Of a stretch of DNA of 64,000 nucleotides, positions 9,803 to 19,300 are shown in pieces (the first letter of the stretch is position 1; the number at the start of each line of letters is the position of its first letter). The notes beneath the pieces are model-generated. The model had not been told where the DNA came from, searched no databases, and was given only the letters and a program-made list of their open reading frames with translations. The stretch comes from Desertimonas flava (GTDB lineage Bacteria; Actinomycetota; Acidimicrobiia; Acidimicrobiales; Ilumatobacteraceae), in contig NZ_QKYK01000011.1 in the NCBI RefSeq assembly GCF_003426815.1, forward strand, positions 1-64,000, in the 5' to 3' direction. The position numbers and the translations under genes are program-made.

Positions 9803-10906
9803 TCAGGCGGTCGTCGTCCCCGCCATCTCGTCGGCGGTGGCGCTGGCCGCGGTGTCGCCAGCGGTCGTACTGTCGTGGCTCATCTCGGTGCCATCGACGG
9901 CGGCGCTGTCATCGGTTTCGCCGCCGAGCAGCGATTCGAGCGTGACGTCGGCCGCGGCGTCGACCTCGGACGCGCTGAAGCCGAACTCCTCGATGAGCGC
10001 GAGGATCTCGCCGTCGGCCTTCATCTCGTTGAGCACATCGTTGAACTCGTCGCGGAAGTCCTCGTTCTCGTAGCGGAACGCGAACGCGCCGCAACCGAGC
10101 TGTTCTTCGCCGTCGATGACCGGGACGAATCCCTCGGTGGCCTCGAAACCGTCCAGGTCGGCCACCTGGGCGCGCACCGTGATGGCCGTCAACGCCACGG
10201 CGTCGACGCGGCCGGCGTCCAGGGCGTCGAAGAGGTCCGGCGTCGTCTGGAAGCCGCTGATCTGATCGTCGGCAACCCCCGCACCGATCGCATAGCCCTC
10301 CTCGACGGCACCGGCGAGCACCCCGAGCTGGGCGCCGCTGTCGATCACGCTGTCGAAGTCGTCGAGGTCGTCGGGATTGCCCTCGGGTACCGCGAAGGCG
10401 GTGGTCGCGCAGTAGTCGGGATCGGCGAACAGCACCTGTTCGGCACGCTCGGCGTTGATGAACATGCCGGCGGCGATGACGTCGACACGGCCGGCGTTGA
10501 GGCCGTTGATCAGGGCGCCGAAATCGATGACCTCGAAGTCGATCTCCTCGATGCCGAGCCGCGAGAAGACCTCGCGGGCGATCGCCGGGGCCTCGCCGGT
10601 GGCCTCGCCGTCCTCCTCGTAGCCGTACGGCCGCTCGTTGGCGATGCCGATCGTGATGCCCTCCTGGCGCGCCGTGGCGAGCAGCTCGCTCGGCTCACCC
10701 TCGGTCGCAGCCGTGCCGGTTGCCTCAGTGCGAGCGACGTCGGTGGCATCCGCCATGTCCGCGTCGCCACCGGCCTCGGTGTCGTCGGGCGGCGCGCTGG
10801 CGGCGGCCGATGCCGTGGTGACGGCGCCGGCGAGCGCGACCGCCGCCAATGCGGCAAAGGCGGATCGACGTCGACGTTGGGTGTGCAGGTGTCGGGCGAG
10901 GTGCAT
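9803..10906 (-). CDS. ehuB: Ectoine/hydroxyectoine-binding protein
   Basis: This is an extracellular solute-binding protein (367 residues) of family 3. A basic start and an alanine-rich hydrophobic segment form a signal peptide. An acidic low-complexity linker follows (about residues 40-75), and then ITIGIANERPYGYEEDG, FDVIDFGALINGLNAGRVDV-like strands and GMFINAERAEQVLFADP, which recall EhuB. A second acidic, threonine-rich tail closes the protein. I see no clear lipobox cysteine, so the anchoring mode is uncertain. GGGAG lies about 7 bases before the ATG. It is the first gene of the ehu-ect operon. Confidence 0.85.
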   Translation of the reverse strand: MHLARHLHTQRRRRSAFAALAAVALAGAVTTASAAASAPPDDTEAGGDADMADATDVARTEATGTAATEGEPSELLATARQEGITIGIANERPYGYEEDGEATGEAPAIAREVFSRLGIEEIDFEVIDFGALINGLNAGRVDVIAAGMFINAERAEQVLFADPDYCATTAFAVPEGNPDDLDDFDSVIDSGAQLGVLAGAVEEGYAIGAGVADDQISGFQTTPDLFDALDAGRVDAVALTAITVRAQVADLDGFEATEGFVPVIDGEEQLGCGAFAFRYENEDFRDEFNDVLNEMKADGEILALIEEFGFSASEVDAAADVTLESLLGGETDDSAAVDGTEMSHDSTTAGDTAASATADEMAGTTTA

Positions 10907-10942
10907 GTGATTGCTCCCGGTTGGCTTCGTGAGTCGTCACGA

Positions 10943-11030
10943 CCGGCCAGACACCAGGCCGGAACATCCGCTTTCAAACACGGACACTCGACACGGCGGC
11001 GCCATACAACCAGTCATGGCACCGCGCCAA
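10943..11030 (-). promoter_or_regulatory. Probable promoter and leader of the ehu-ect operon
   Basis: Reading on the minus strand, TTGGCG (11025-11030) and TATGGC (11001-11006) are separated by 18 bp and would give a leader of about 88 bases before ehuB. The leader contains an inverted repeat CCGGCC (10943-10948) / GGCCGG (10957-10962) with an 8-base loop, which could be an operator or an mRNA hairpin. The remainder of the gap, 11031-11383, shows nothing I can name. Confidence 0.4.
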
Positions 11031-11399
11031 GAACCACCCCATAACAAGGTCGCACCCGACGCAGCGACTGGCACGCACCGTAACACCGCAAGCAGCGCAG
11101 GCAAAGCTCTCCCGATGATCGGACGTCTAGCAGGACCTTCGCGCATCGTGACCTGAACGACATGGAGGATTGAGCACGCTGCTGATCTGTGGATCGGACT
11201 GAATCATCCTGATCCACCCACTCAGATTTACTCGTGACGAACGTCCTGTGAACCACGCATCTGGGATGTGTGGCGCGCTCTCGGCTGCCGACTGGCGACG
11301 ACCTCGACCGCTTCCGGATCGCGCGGTCGCGGACCCGTCGCGAACTGTTACGCCGGGGTCACGCGTCCGCGACGAACGGTCCGTAGGGTCCGCTCCACG

Positions 11400-12335
11400 A
11401 TGAGTACCGCGGTGGCGATCACGCTGCGCAGGTGGTGCTGGCGTGGCGGCGACGGACGATGGACCCCTCTCGTGGGGTGGACGTTGCTGGCCGCGTCTAC
11501 CACCGGCGCCGTGGCGTTGCGACGCCAGCTGCCCTGGATACCCGTCGCCTATCTGACCGTCGTCATCGGCGCCGGCACGGCGCTGTGGCGCTTCGCCCGC
11601 TGGCATTCGGCGTCGCGGCGATGGGTGCGCTGGCCCGGTCTGTCGCTGTGCGGGCTCGTCCTCGTCGCGATGTGCCCGATCCCGTGGCTGACCGCCAATC
11701 TGGCGCACCCGCCCGGATCGGCGTGGCGTCTCGACGGCAACCTGACCGTCGACGGCCACACCGTCGATCCGCCCGGCCGGTGGTACTGGCTCACGGTCGG
11801 CCGACCACCGCTGGTGGCCGAACTCGTGCTCGGCGAGCTGTTCTCCGACCACGCGCCCGCCAAGGATCTCCGGGACGGGTCGCACAAGAGGCGGCCCCGC
11901 TACAGCGAGCCGGCGGCCGCGGCCGTCGGCCTCCGCCAGGCCCACGCCGACGGAGCGATCGAGCGGGTCGGCGAGGTCGAGGCCGTCGTCGGAGGCCCGT
12001 GGGCAGACACGCCGATCGGACGGTGGTGGCGCGACCTCGGGCTCGGGCGGTCGCACGGGATGATGGTCGCGCTGGTCACCTACGCCGACGCCGAAGGAAT
12101 CGATCTCGCCCACGGCCGAGCGATCGCCGGCACCGGCGGCATCAACGCCGACGGGACGGTGTCGACGATCAGCGGGCTCGTGGCGAAGGCGACCGCGGCG
12201 CGCCGGGTCGGCGCCGACGTGCTGCTCTATCCGGCCGCTCAGTCGGATGAGCTGTCGGGGTTCGCGGCCGGCACGATGCGACTCGTGCCGGTCCGCACCC
12301 TCGACGACGCGATCGCCGCCCTCCGGGCGTTGTAG
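11400..12335 (+). CDS. Membrane-anchored Lon-like (S16) serine protease
   Basis: This 311-residue protein has about three hydrophobic segments in its first 100 residues and then a soluble domain. The C-terminal part matches the Lon proteolytic fold: GRSHGMMVAL holds the candidate nucleophile serine (about residue 218), IAGTGGINADGTVSTISGLV is the Lon-type glycine strand, and VAKATAARRVGADV holds the candidate general-base lysine (about 263). YlbL-type relatives carry a PDZ domain here, and none is obvious in this protein. TAGGGT at 11384-11389 ends 10 bases before the ATG, and there is no Shine-Dalgarno, so it may be leaderless or nearly so. Its substrate is unknown. Confidence 0.72.
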   Translation: MSTAVAITLRRWCWRGGDGRWTPLVGWTLLAASTTGAVALRRQLPWIPVAYLTVVIGAGTALWRFARWHSASRRWVRWPGLSLCGLVLVAMCPIPWLTANLAHPPGSAWRLDGNLTVDGHTVDPPGRWYWLTVGRPPLVAELVLGELFSDHAPAKDLRDGSHKRRPRYSEPAAAAVGLRQAHADGAIERVGEVEAVVGGPWADTPIGRWWRDLGLGRSHGMMVALVTYADAEGIDLAHGRAIAGTGGINADGTVSTISGLVAKATAARRVGADVLLYPAAQSDELSGFAAGTMRLVPVRTLDDAIAALRAL

Positions 12336-12357
12336 CCGACCACGTCGCGCCGGCTAC
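12332..12357. terminator. Hairpin between convergent genes
   Basis: GTAGCCG (12332-12338) and CGGCTAC (12351-12357) pair across a 12-base loop. The hairpin overlaps the stop of the Lon-like gene and the end of the LPXTG gene, and probably serves as a bidirectional terminator. Confidence 0.45.
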
Positions 12358-13350
12358 GCGGGCGACGAGCGGCGGGTCCGCTGGACGAGCACAGCGCCAC
12401 TCAACGTCAGCAGCGCACCGATCGCCGTGACGACGGCGGGCGTCGTGCTCCCGGTGCGGGGAAGCTGCGTCGGGGTTCCACCCGCCGGTCCCAGCGGCCG
12501 CTGTGGTCGGCGCCGGGCCGCCGGTCGTGGTCGGCGCGTCGGTCTGACCCGGGGCACCGGTCGTGGTCGGCGCGTCGGTCTGACCCGGGGCACCGGACGT
12601 GGTCGGCGCGTCGGTCTGACCCGGGGCACCGGACGTGGTTGGGGCCACGGTGGTCGTCGACGCCACGGCTGGGCAGGCCGTGGCATCGAACGACCATGTG
12701 TCCTCGACGGCGACGACCGCACCGTCGGGGTCGTAGACCCGCAGGAACAGGAAGTAGCTGTCGGGGTCCTGGGGGTCCCAGCCGGGCCAGTCGATGGGCG
12801 CCAGGCTGACGGCGTGCGTCTGGGGCGACGACGTGGCCGTCACGCCTGCAGCCGGACCCTCGTAGTCCCCGGCCTCGCCGCCACCTTGGAGTTGGACCGT
12901 GAACGCGCCGGTACCCGACGTGGTGAACGTGACCGACACCGTGCATCCGGCCGTCGACACGTCGTTGAGCGTCGCACCGTACGTGTCGTCTGCCGTCACC
13001 TCGACGGTCGTCGAGAACGTGTTGGTGCCGTCGGAAATGGTGACCGTCCAGGTCCCCGGCCCACGGAAGGGGGTCATCGAGTCGCCGAGGGTGAGCGTGA
13101 AGTTGCCCTCGGGATCAGGGACGACGCCCATGTAGGGCGAGTGCGACCAGCCGTCGCCGAACGGGTCAGTGCCCGTGACGGTCAGCGGGGCCCCTGGCGT
13201 GAACTCGGACCCGGTGATCGTGACCGAGCCGCCGACGTCGATCGTGGCGGGCGTCGGGACGATGTCCGCGTGCACGGGCGCGACGCCCAGTAATCCCCCG
13301 CCCAATGCCGCAGCCACGGCAACGACGAGACTCAAGAAGAGGCGCTTCAT
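12354..13350 (-). CDS. LPXTG cell-wall protein, broken by an apparent single-base frameshift
   Basis: The gene begins MKRLFLSLVVAVAAALGGGL, a clear signal peptide, behind an AGAAGGA ribosome site. Two beta-rich extracellular regions follow (residues about 35-120 and 125-235), then a proline/threonine repeat linker. The in-frame protein then runs into nonsense-looking arginine-rich sequence, ending at 12169 inside the neighbouring gene. One base over, a perfect sorting signal appears: LPRTG, a hydrophobic helix (VVTAIGALLTLSGAVLV) and the basic tail RTRRSSPA, ending at 12354. Frames switch near 12474-12492, in a G-run (rc GGCGGGTGG). Coordinates given assume the repaired product of about 331 residues. 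A real mutation, a phase switch or a sequencing error could explain it. Confidence 0.75.
12523..12630 (-). repeat. Three tandem 36-bp units coding for a Pro/Thr linker
   Basis: Three nearly identical 36-bp units encode APGQTDAPTT(S/T)G repeated, a flexible stalk between the extracellular domains and the sorting signal. A fourth partial unit follows at 12631. Such in-frame repeats are prone to copy-number change. Confidence 0.85.
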
Positions 13351-13481
13351 CGCATGTTCCTTCTCTGTGCCACCCTGAACACCGCTCATACGGTGCGGGA
13401 TGTGACGCTACGCATACATGACAAAATCGGGAAGACTCTGGGCGATATTTGGTTCAATCCATGAGTAAGTTCGCCCGAGTA

Positions 13482-15422
13482 TTAGCCCGTTCTGCGCGGG
13501 GGCCACAGCCAGCCGTTGTTGTCGGTGCCGTATGGTCGGGTGGGTCCGGGTTGGCAGGTCTGTTGGCCGGAGCCGACGATCAATGCGGCGGCGCCGGTGG
13601 CGGTGACGCGTCCTTCGCTGTCGATCAGCCAGACCCCGTCACCGAACAACGGACGCACGGTCGTGTAGGCGACGCCGCTGCCGGCGGTGGCGGGCGCGGG
13701 GTTGGGGAACGACCACGGACCGATACCGATCGTGCACACCTGACGACGCTCGGCGGCCTGCAACGACCAGAACGGATCCCGCGGAGAGCCCGAAGGGTCG
13801 CGGATCTCGAAGTGCACGTGCGGCACCGAGAACTCCGAGTTCCCCGAATCACCCATGTAACCGATGATCTGACCGGCGCGGACCCGATCACCGGGCTGCA
13901 GACCGGGCGGGAACTGCCACACCCGGTCGGCCCGACCATCGTCGGAGCCCGGGTTGTCGTTGTTGGTGTGGAAGTAGTTGTAATGCCAGCCGTCATCGCC
14001 AGAGACCGTCACGCCGTACCCGGCGAGCTCGCTGCCCCGATACCCGACAGCACTGATCGTGCCGTCGACCGCGGCCAGCAACGGCTGCATCCGCACCCCG
14101 ACCAAGTCGACACCCTCATGACGGCGCGAACAATCCACCTCACGACAATCGTTCCAACCCGGGTAATACGACACCGGACCCAACACCGGAAACGCAATCG
14201 AACGCATCGCCCCCGACCCATGCACACCAAGAGACGGCGGCGCCGCCCGCGGATCGCGACGCGCCATGTCCCCCGGCCCGTCCGACAACGTCGGCCCGTC
14301 GATCACCACCGGACCCGCCGCATCGTCCCCTACCCCAACGTCGACGTCGACGTCGACGTCGACGTCGACGTCAGCCGTCTCCCCGGCGGGGGCGTACACC
14401 CCGAGCCAACGCTCCACGAACAACTCCGTCGACAAACGATGCTCGGCGGGGAAGTCCTCCCACCACGCCGTGCCCTCAGCACGCTCCACGAACCACCGGC
14501 CAATGGCACCGACAAGATCACCGTCAGTGCCGACCAACAGCCGCTGCACATCGGCACGGGCCCTGGCATCCTGCACCGACGCCGGCGCGTCACCAGCCAC
14601 GCCATAACCGGCATAGCCGGCCCACTGGTCGGCGCTATAGCCGTACGCACCCGACCGGCCATCGGCATCCGGGGCCACCGCGTAGTCACCACCCGACTCC
14701 AACTCGGCCAGCACGATGACGGCCCGTTCCAGATCGACCACCAACTCACCATCCACCACCATCTCGCCGACGGCGGCCGGCGGCGCCTCCGGCACCGTCG
14801 TCGCGGCGCTCGCCGCCCGGCGCGGCGACGTCAAACCCGACGGAGCCCACGCCGCCGTGCTGGCCGCCGGCACCCGACCCGGCACCGGCCAACCAGCACC
14901 ACCAGGCCCCCCACCCCAACGGCCACCACCCGCGATCCACGTCGTGTTCCACGCAGGCAACGGCCCGAACACCTCCACCGGCAACAGCGTCGTCGTGGTC
15001 GTCGACGTCGTCGTGGTGGGGGCGATCGTCGTGGTCGAGCCGGCATCACTCGACGGAGGGGGCTCACTGCTGTCCACGGGGTCGGAGTCGACCGGGTCCG
15101 AGCCGACCGGATCCGAGTCCACGGGATCCGAGTCGGCCGGGCCCGAGCCGACCGGTTCCGAACCCACCGGGTCGGAACCAGAAGGGTCGCTCGACGGAGG
15201 CGCCGTCGAGGAGGTCGTCGTGGTCGTCGATGTCGGCGGTGCCGTCGTCGATGTCGTGGTGGTCATGGTGGTCGTCGTGGCCGTTGCCGTGGTCGGCGGC
15301 AGCGGCGGAGGCGTCGGGCTGCTGGCGACGACCGGACCGCCACCGGCCAGCCCGCATACGGCGAGCGCACCCACGAGCGCTCGCCGCAGCGGGGCGAACC
15401 AGCAGCGGTCGAGGCAAGTCAT
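13482..15422 (-). CDS. Two-domain peptidoglycan hydrolase: transglycosylase-like plus M23 endopeptidase
   Basis: This is a 646-residue exported protein. A signal peptide (about residues 15-35) is followed by a long Thr/Pro/Ser/Asp-rich stalk with SDPVGSEPVG-type repeats. A lysozyme-like region follows with VLAELESGGDYAV and GAYGYSADQWAGY, where the glutamate at about 241 resembles a lytic transglycosylase catalytic residue. A DVDVDV linker leads to an M23 (LytM) metallopeptidase with HEGVDL near 435 and PHVHFEI near 535, the zinc ligands. It would cut both glycan and peptide bonds. The ATG overlaps the L,D-transpeptidase stop as ATGA, so the two are co-translated. Confidence 0.8.
   Translation of the reverse strand: MTCLDRCWFAPLRRALVGALAVCGLAGGGPVVASSPTPPPLPPTTATATTTTMTTTTSTTAPPTSTTTTTSSTAPPSSDPSGSDPVGSEPVGSGPADSDPVDSDPVGSDPVDSDPVDSSEPPPSSDAGSTTTIAPTTTTSTTTTTLLPVEVFGPLPAWNTTWIAGGGRWGGGPGGAGWPVPGRVPAASTAAWAPSGLTSPRRAASAATTVPEAPPAAVGEMVVDGELVVDLERAVIVLAELESGGDYAVAPDADGRSGAYGYSADQWAGYAGYGVAGDAPASVQDARARADVQRLLVGTDGDLVGAIGRWFVERAEGTAWWEDFPAEHRLSTELFVERWLGVYAPAGETADVDVDVDVDVDVGVGDDAAGPVVIDGPTLSDGPGDMARRDPRAAPPSLGVHGSGAMRSIAFPVLGPVSYYPGWNDCREVDCSRRHEGVDLVGVRMQPLLAAVDGTISAVGYRGSELAGYGVTVSGDDGWHYNYFHTNNDNPGSDDGRADRVWQFPPGLQPGDRVRAGQIIGYMGDSGNSEFSVPHVHFEIRDPSGSPRDPFWSLQAAERRQVCTIGIGPWSFPNPAPATAGSGVAYTTVRPLFGDGVWLIDSEGRVTATGAAALIVGSGQQTCQPGPTRPYGTDNNGWLWPPRRTG
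14340..14372. repeat. GTCGAC hexamer run
   Basis: Five and a half perfect GTCGAC units encode an alternating Asp-Val linker in the peptidoglycan hydrolase. As a hexamer repeat it can change length without breaking the frame. Confidence 0.85.
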
Positions 15423-16243
15423 CGACCCGCCGATGAGTCGATGACGTCGATCGGTGTGCCGGCCGGCAGCTGCCGGAGCACCTCGAGGTCGTCGAGCTGA
15501 AGCCGGATACAACCATGGGAGACCCGAGCCCCGGTCTCACCGATCTCGTCGGCGGCACCGAGCGGACCATGGATCGCCGCGATCGCATCACCCGACGACT
15601 GAAAGTCCGAAATCGTCTCGGAATGCGACGACGTCACCACCACGAACGGACCCCACCCCGACGTCGTATCCGGCGGCTCCTGCATGAACGCCACGAAGAA
15701 GCTGCCCACCGTCGTCGGCGCATCCTCGGTACCGATCCCCGCCGGCGCATCGAGGATCTCCACCCCCGACTCGAACACCCGCAACCGCGTCGTCGCCACA
15801 TCGATCTCCACCCGGAACGGCGTCGACGCCAACGTCACATCACCACGACGCACCCACGCCGTCGACCCGTTCGGCCGCTGCGCCAAACGCACCCGCAACC
15901 ACCCCGGCACCTCATCGATCACCGGCAACACACTCGGCCGGTCATGCCACCTCGCCGGCACCACCCCCACCTCCTTGCCATCAGGCCCATCAAAGCTCGG
16001 CGTGTCCGCAACGAAACTCGCCACCAACGTCGGCGACGCATCGATCGCCTCCGACGACGACGGTGCCTGTGATGCGCTGTCGGGCGTCGTCGACGCCACC
16101 GACACCGTGACGAGATCATCCACCGGCACGGTCGGCGCGACCTCGTCAGGATCATCGCCCGGCCACAACACGACACTGGCCGTCACCGCCGCGACGAGGA
16201 CCACGACAGCGGCGATGACGAACTTGATCGGTGACCGAGTCAT
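15419..16243 (-). CDS. L,D-transpeptidase (YkuD)
   Basis: This 274-residue membrane-anchored enzyme would form 3-3 cross-links in peptidoglycan or attach proteins to it. The N-terminus MTRSPIKFVIAAVVVLVAAV is an uncleaved anchor or signal. A Thr/Ser/Asp linker and an SH3-like region (about 80-135, ending WLRVRLAQRPNGSTAWV) precede the YkuD domain. The catalytic signature IHGPLG followed by RVSHGCIRL is intact, with the cysteine near residue 243. AAGGAGG precedes the ATG. It lies between the giant surface protein and the peptidoglycan hydrolase on one strand, which suggests a joint envelope role. Confidence 0.9.
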   Translation of the reverse strand: MTRSPIKFVIAAVVVLVAAVTASVVLWPGDDPDEVAPTVPVDDLVTVSVASTTPDSASQAPSSSEAIDASPTLVASFVADTPSFDGPDGKEVGVVPARWHDRPSVLPVIDEVPGWLRVRLAQRPNGSTAWVRRGDVTLASTPFRVEIDVATTRLRVFESGVEILDAPAGIGTEDAPTTVGSFFVAFMQEPPDTTSGWGPFVVVTSSHSETISDFQSSGDAIAAIHGPLGAADEIGETGARVSHGCIRLQLDDLEVLRQLPAGTPIDVIDSSAGR

Positions 16244-16287
16244 GGCGGGGGTCCTCCTTCGAACGGGTTTGATCTCGAACCGGTGCG

Positions 16288-16327
16288 GTACGGCCCCACC
16301 GACAGGTGGGCGCCGACGGGGCCGTAC
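16288..16327 (-). terminator. Hairpin with two alternative foldings
   Basis: Perfect arms GTACGGCCCC (16288-16297) and GGGGCCGTAC (16318-16327) enclose 20 bases. A competing hairpin CCCACC-GACA-GGTGGG (16295-16310) uses part of the first arm. It sits in the 99-bp gap between the giant surface gene and ldt, and could terminate or attenuate read-through. Confidence 0.5.
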
Positions 16328-16342
16328 TCGCTCTTGATGCCG

Positions 16343-19300
16343 CTAGCCGGTGACCGGGATGGGCCCGGGTGTGATCGGCGCGGGGGGTGCGGCAGGCGGT
16401 GGGATGCGCGTCACCGTGTTGCACTCCGGGTCGACCGTGTCGGGCGCACAGTTGGACAACACCGCCGACACCGTGTTGTGCAGCTCACCGGGACCTGTGA
16501 CCACCTGGTGCACACGCACCGAATAGGTCATCGTCACCGTCTCGCCGACAGCGAGCGGCCCGGACCACGTGAGCGTCGGCGCCGTGAACGACAGGCTGCC
16601 GCTGCTGGCGGATGCCGTGTCGAGCCACGTGGCGTCGTCGAGTACGTCGGTCAGATCGTCGACGGCGACGGCGGGATCGGCCTCGGTGAAGTCGACGTTG
16701 CCCGAGTTCGTCACCGTGACCGTGTACGTCAGAGTGCCGTTGGGCTGCACCGTCGTCGCCGACACCACCTTGCTCACCGTCAGCTCCGGATCACCTGGTG
16801 TCTCGGCGCAGGCGTCGTCGGTCAGCTCGTCTCCGTTCGCACGTACCGTGGCCGTGTTGAGGAGGCCGGTGCCCGACTCCCCCGTGGTCAGCGTGCAGTC
16901 GCGGGCCTCGGCCGTCGCGTCGCCGGCCGCGTCGACCAGGACCACGGCGGTCACGAGGTACACGTGCTGGCTCCCTGCCGCGAGTTCCTCGGCCGTGACG
17001 ACCACGATCTCGTCCTCGCCGTTCCACGAAGGGTCGGTGACGATGCCACCCGGCTCGGTGTTGGCGATCGCTGCCGACTCGACCGTGATGCCGTCCCCGA
17101 ATCGGAACCGGTCATCGAGGTCGTAGCTGCCCGCACCGGTGCCGTCGTTGCTCACCGTGATCGAGTAGGAGATCTCGTAGCGGTTGTCGCCGAGGTCGGT
17201 CGGACCGGATGCGATGTCCTTGACGAGGGTGATCTCCGGCGAGGGGAACGGCGTGCACGTGTCGGCGTCCGCCTCCTCGTCGTTCACCGTCATCGTCGCC
17301 GTGTTGAACAGGCCGGTGCCGTCGTCCGTACCGAGCTCGCAATCGGAGTTCGCCGCCGTGACGAGGGCCGGATCGACGGACACCTCGACCGACACGACGT
17401 ACGCGTGGACGGTCGGGGCATCGGGAGCACCCGCCGTGATCGGCTGGTCATCGACGATGACCAGTGTCGTCGTGTCCGCGTCCCACGTGCCGAGCGTCGG
17501 GATGCCACCGGGTTCGGAGTTGGTGACGGTCGGCGTGCCCTCGATCGTGACGGCGTTGCTGAAGCGGAAGTCGTCGACGAGGTCATATGTGCTGGCCGCG
17601 GCGCCGGCGTTGGTGACCTCGATGGTGAACTCGACGGAGTAGTTGCCGTTGCCGAGAAGTTCCGGTCCTGCCGTGATGGTCTTGGTGTGCAGCGGCTCGG
17701 AGATCGGCGGGCACGCGTCCCGGTCCGCCTCCTCTCCGTTGACGTCGAGCGTCGCCCTGTTGAACAGCCCGGTGCCGGTCTCGCTGTCGGCGAGCGCGCA
17801 GTCGGTGTCCTCGAACGTCACCGTCTCGGCGTCGACCGACACCTGGACCGTGACGACGTAGGCGTGGACCTCGGGAGCACCTGGGGCGCCGGCGGCGATC
17901 GGTTCGCCGTCGACGATCGCCAGCGTGGTGGCCGTCGGGTTCCACGAGCCGAGCGTGGCGATGCCACCGGGCACCGTGTTGACCACGGTCGGTGTGCCCT
18001 CGATCGTGACCGATTCGCCGAACTGGAAGTCGTCCACGAGGTCGTACTCGCTGTCCGCGGCGCCGGTGTTGGTGACCTCGATCGTGTACTCGACCTCGTA
18101 GAGGCCGTTCCCGATCGGGGTGGGGCCGCCGGTGACGGTCTTGGCGTGCAACGGCTCGGAGATCGGCGCGCACGCGTCGTCGTTCTCCACGTACCCGCCG
18201 AGCGTCAGGGTGGACTCGTTGAAGAGGCCGGTGCCGTCGTCGCCGCCCATCTCACAGTCGGTGTTCTCGAACGTCACCGTGTCGGCGTCGAGCGACACGA
18301 CGGCAGTGACCACGTAGCTGTGCGTGGTCGGACCGTCGGCCGTGCCGGCGGGAATCGGCTGACCGTCCACGACGGCGAGTGTCGTCGCCGCCGGGTCCCA
18401 GGTACCGAGCGTGGCGATGTCGCCCGGCTCGGTATTGGTCACCGTCGGGGTGCCTTCGATCGTCACCGACTCGCCGAACATGAACTCGTCGGAGAGGTCG
18501 TACACGTCCGGGGCGGCCCCCATGCTGTGGACGTCGATCGTGTACTCGACCGTGTAGGTGCCGTCCCCGTTCGGGGTCGGTCCGGCGGTGAGCTCCTTGT
18601 CGTGCGTCGTGTACGGCAGCTCGGCGCAGGCCTCGGCCTCGAGGTCGACGTCCTCGACGGTGAGGGCCGCAGTGTTGAGCAGACCGGTGCCGGTCTCGCC
18701 GCCCTCCAGGGCGCAGTCGGTGCTCTCGAACGTGGCCGTCGCCTCGTCGAGAGTCACGTTGGACGTCACCGTGTACACGTGGGTGACGCCGTCGGCGATC
18801 GGTACGTCGTCGGCGATCGTGAGCGTCGTCGTCGCCGCGTCGTACGTGTTGACGAGCGTGATCGATCCGTCGCCGGGGTCGACGTTCGCCGCCACCGGGT
18901 CGCCGTTCAACGTGACGCCGTCGCCGTACTGCAGCGTGTCGGACAGGTCGTAGCCCGGACCGCTGCCCGTGCGGGTGTTGCTGATCGTGAACACGACGTC
19001 GAACGTGCCGTCGTCATTGCGTACCAGCGAGTCGAGCTCTTTGACCAGCACGTCCTCGTACAGCTCGATCAGCGCCGAGGTACGCATCACGAGCACCGTG
19101 TTCTCGGAACGGGCCTGGGCCCGGTTGACGTACACGTCGCCGGGTTCGGCGCCGGACGTCTCGAGCTCGAGCTGGAACTCGAACGTCGCGCCGGGGGCCA
19201 GTTCCGGGCCGATCACGCGGATCGCCGTCACGTCGCCGAGGTCGGCCGGCGGCGTGGTGGTCCAGCCGACGGTGTTGCCGGCCGGATCGCCGGCGGCGCC

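Noticed and set aside
9344-11044. 566-residue plus-strand frame opposite ehuB and ehuC
   Set aside because: Shadow of the ehu genes, with the typical Arg/Gly/Val/Asp composition.
12523-12630. Possible CRISPR-like direct repeats
   Set aside because: Units are adjacent with no spacers and code in frame for a Pro/Thr stalk.
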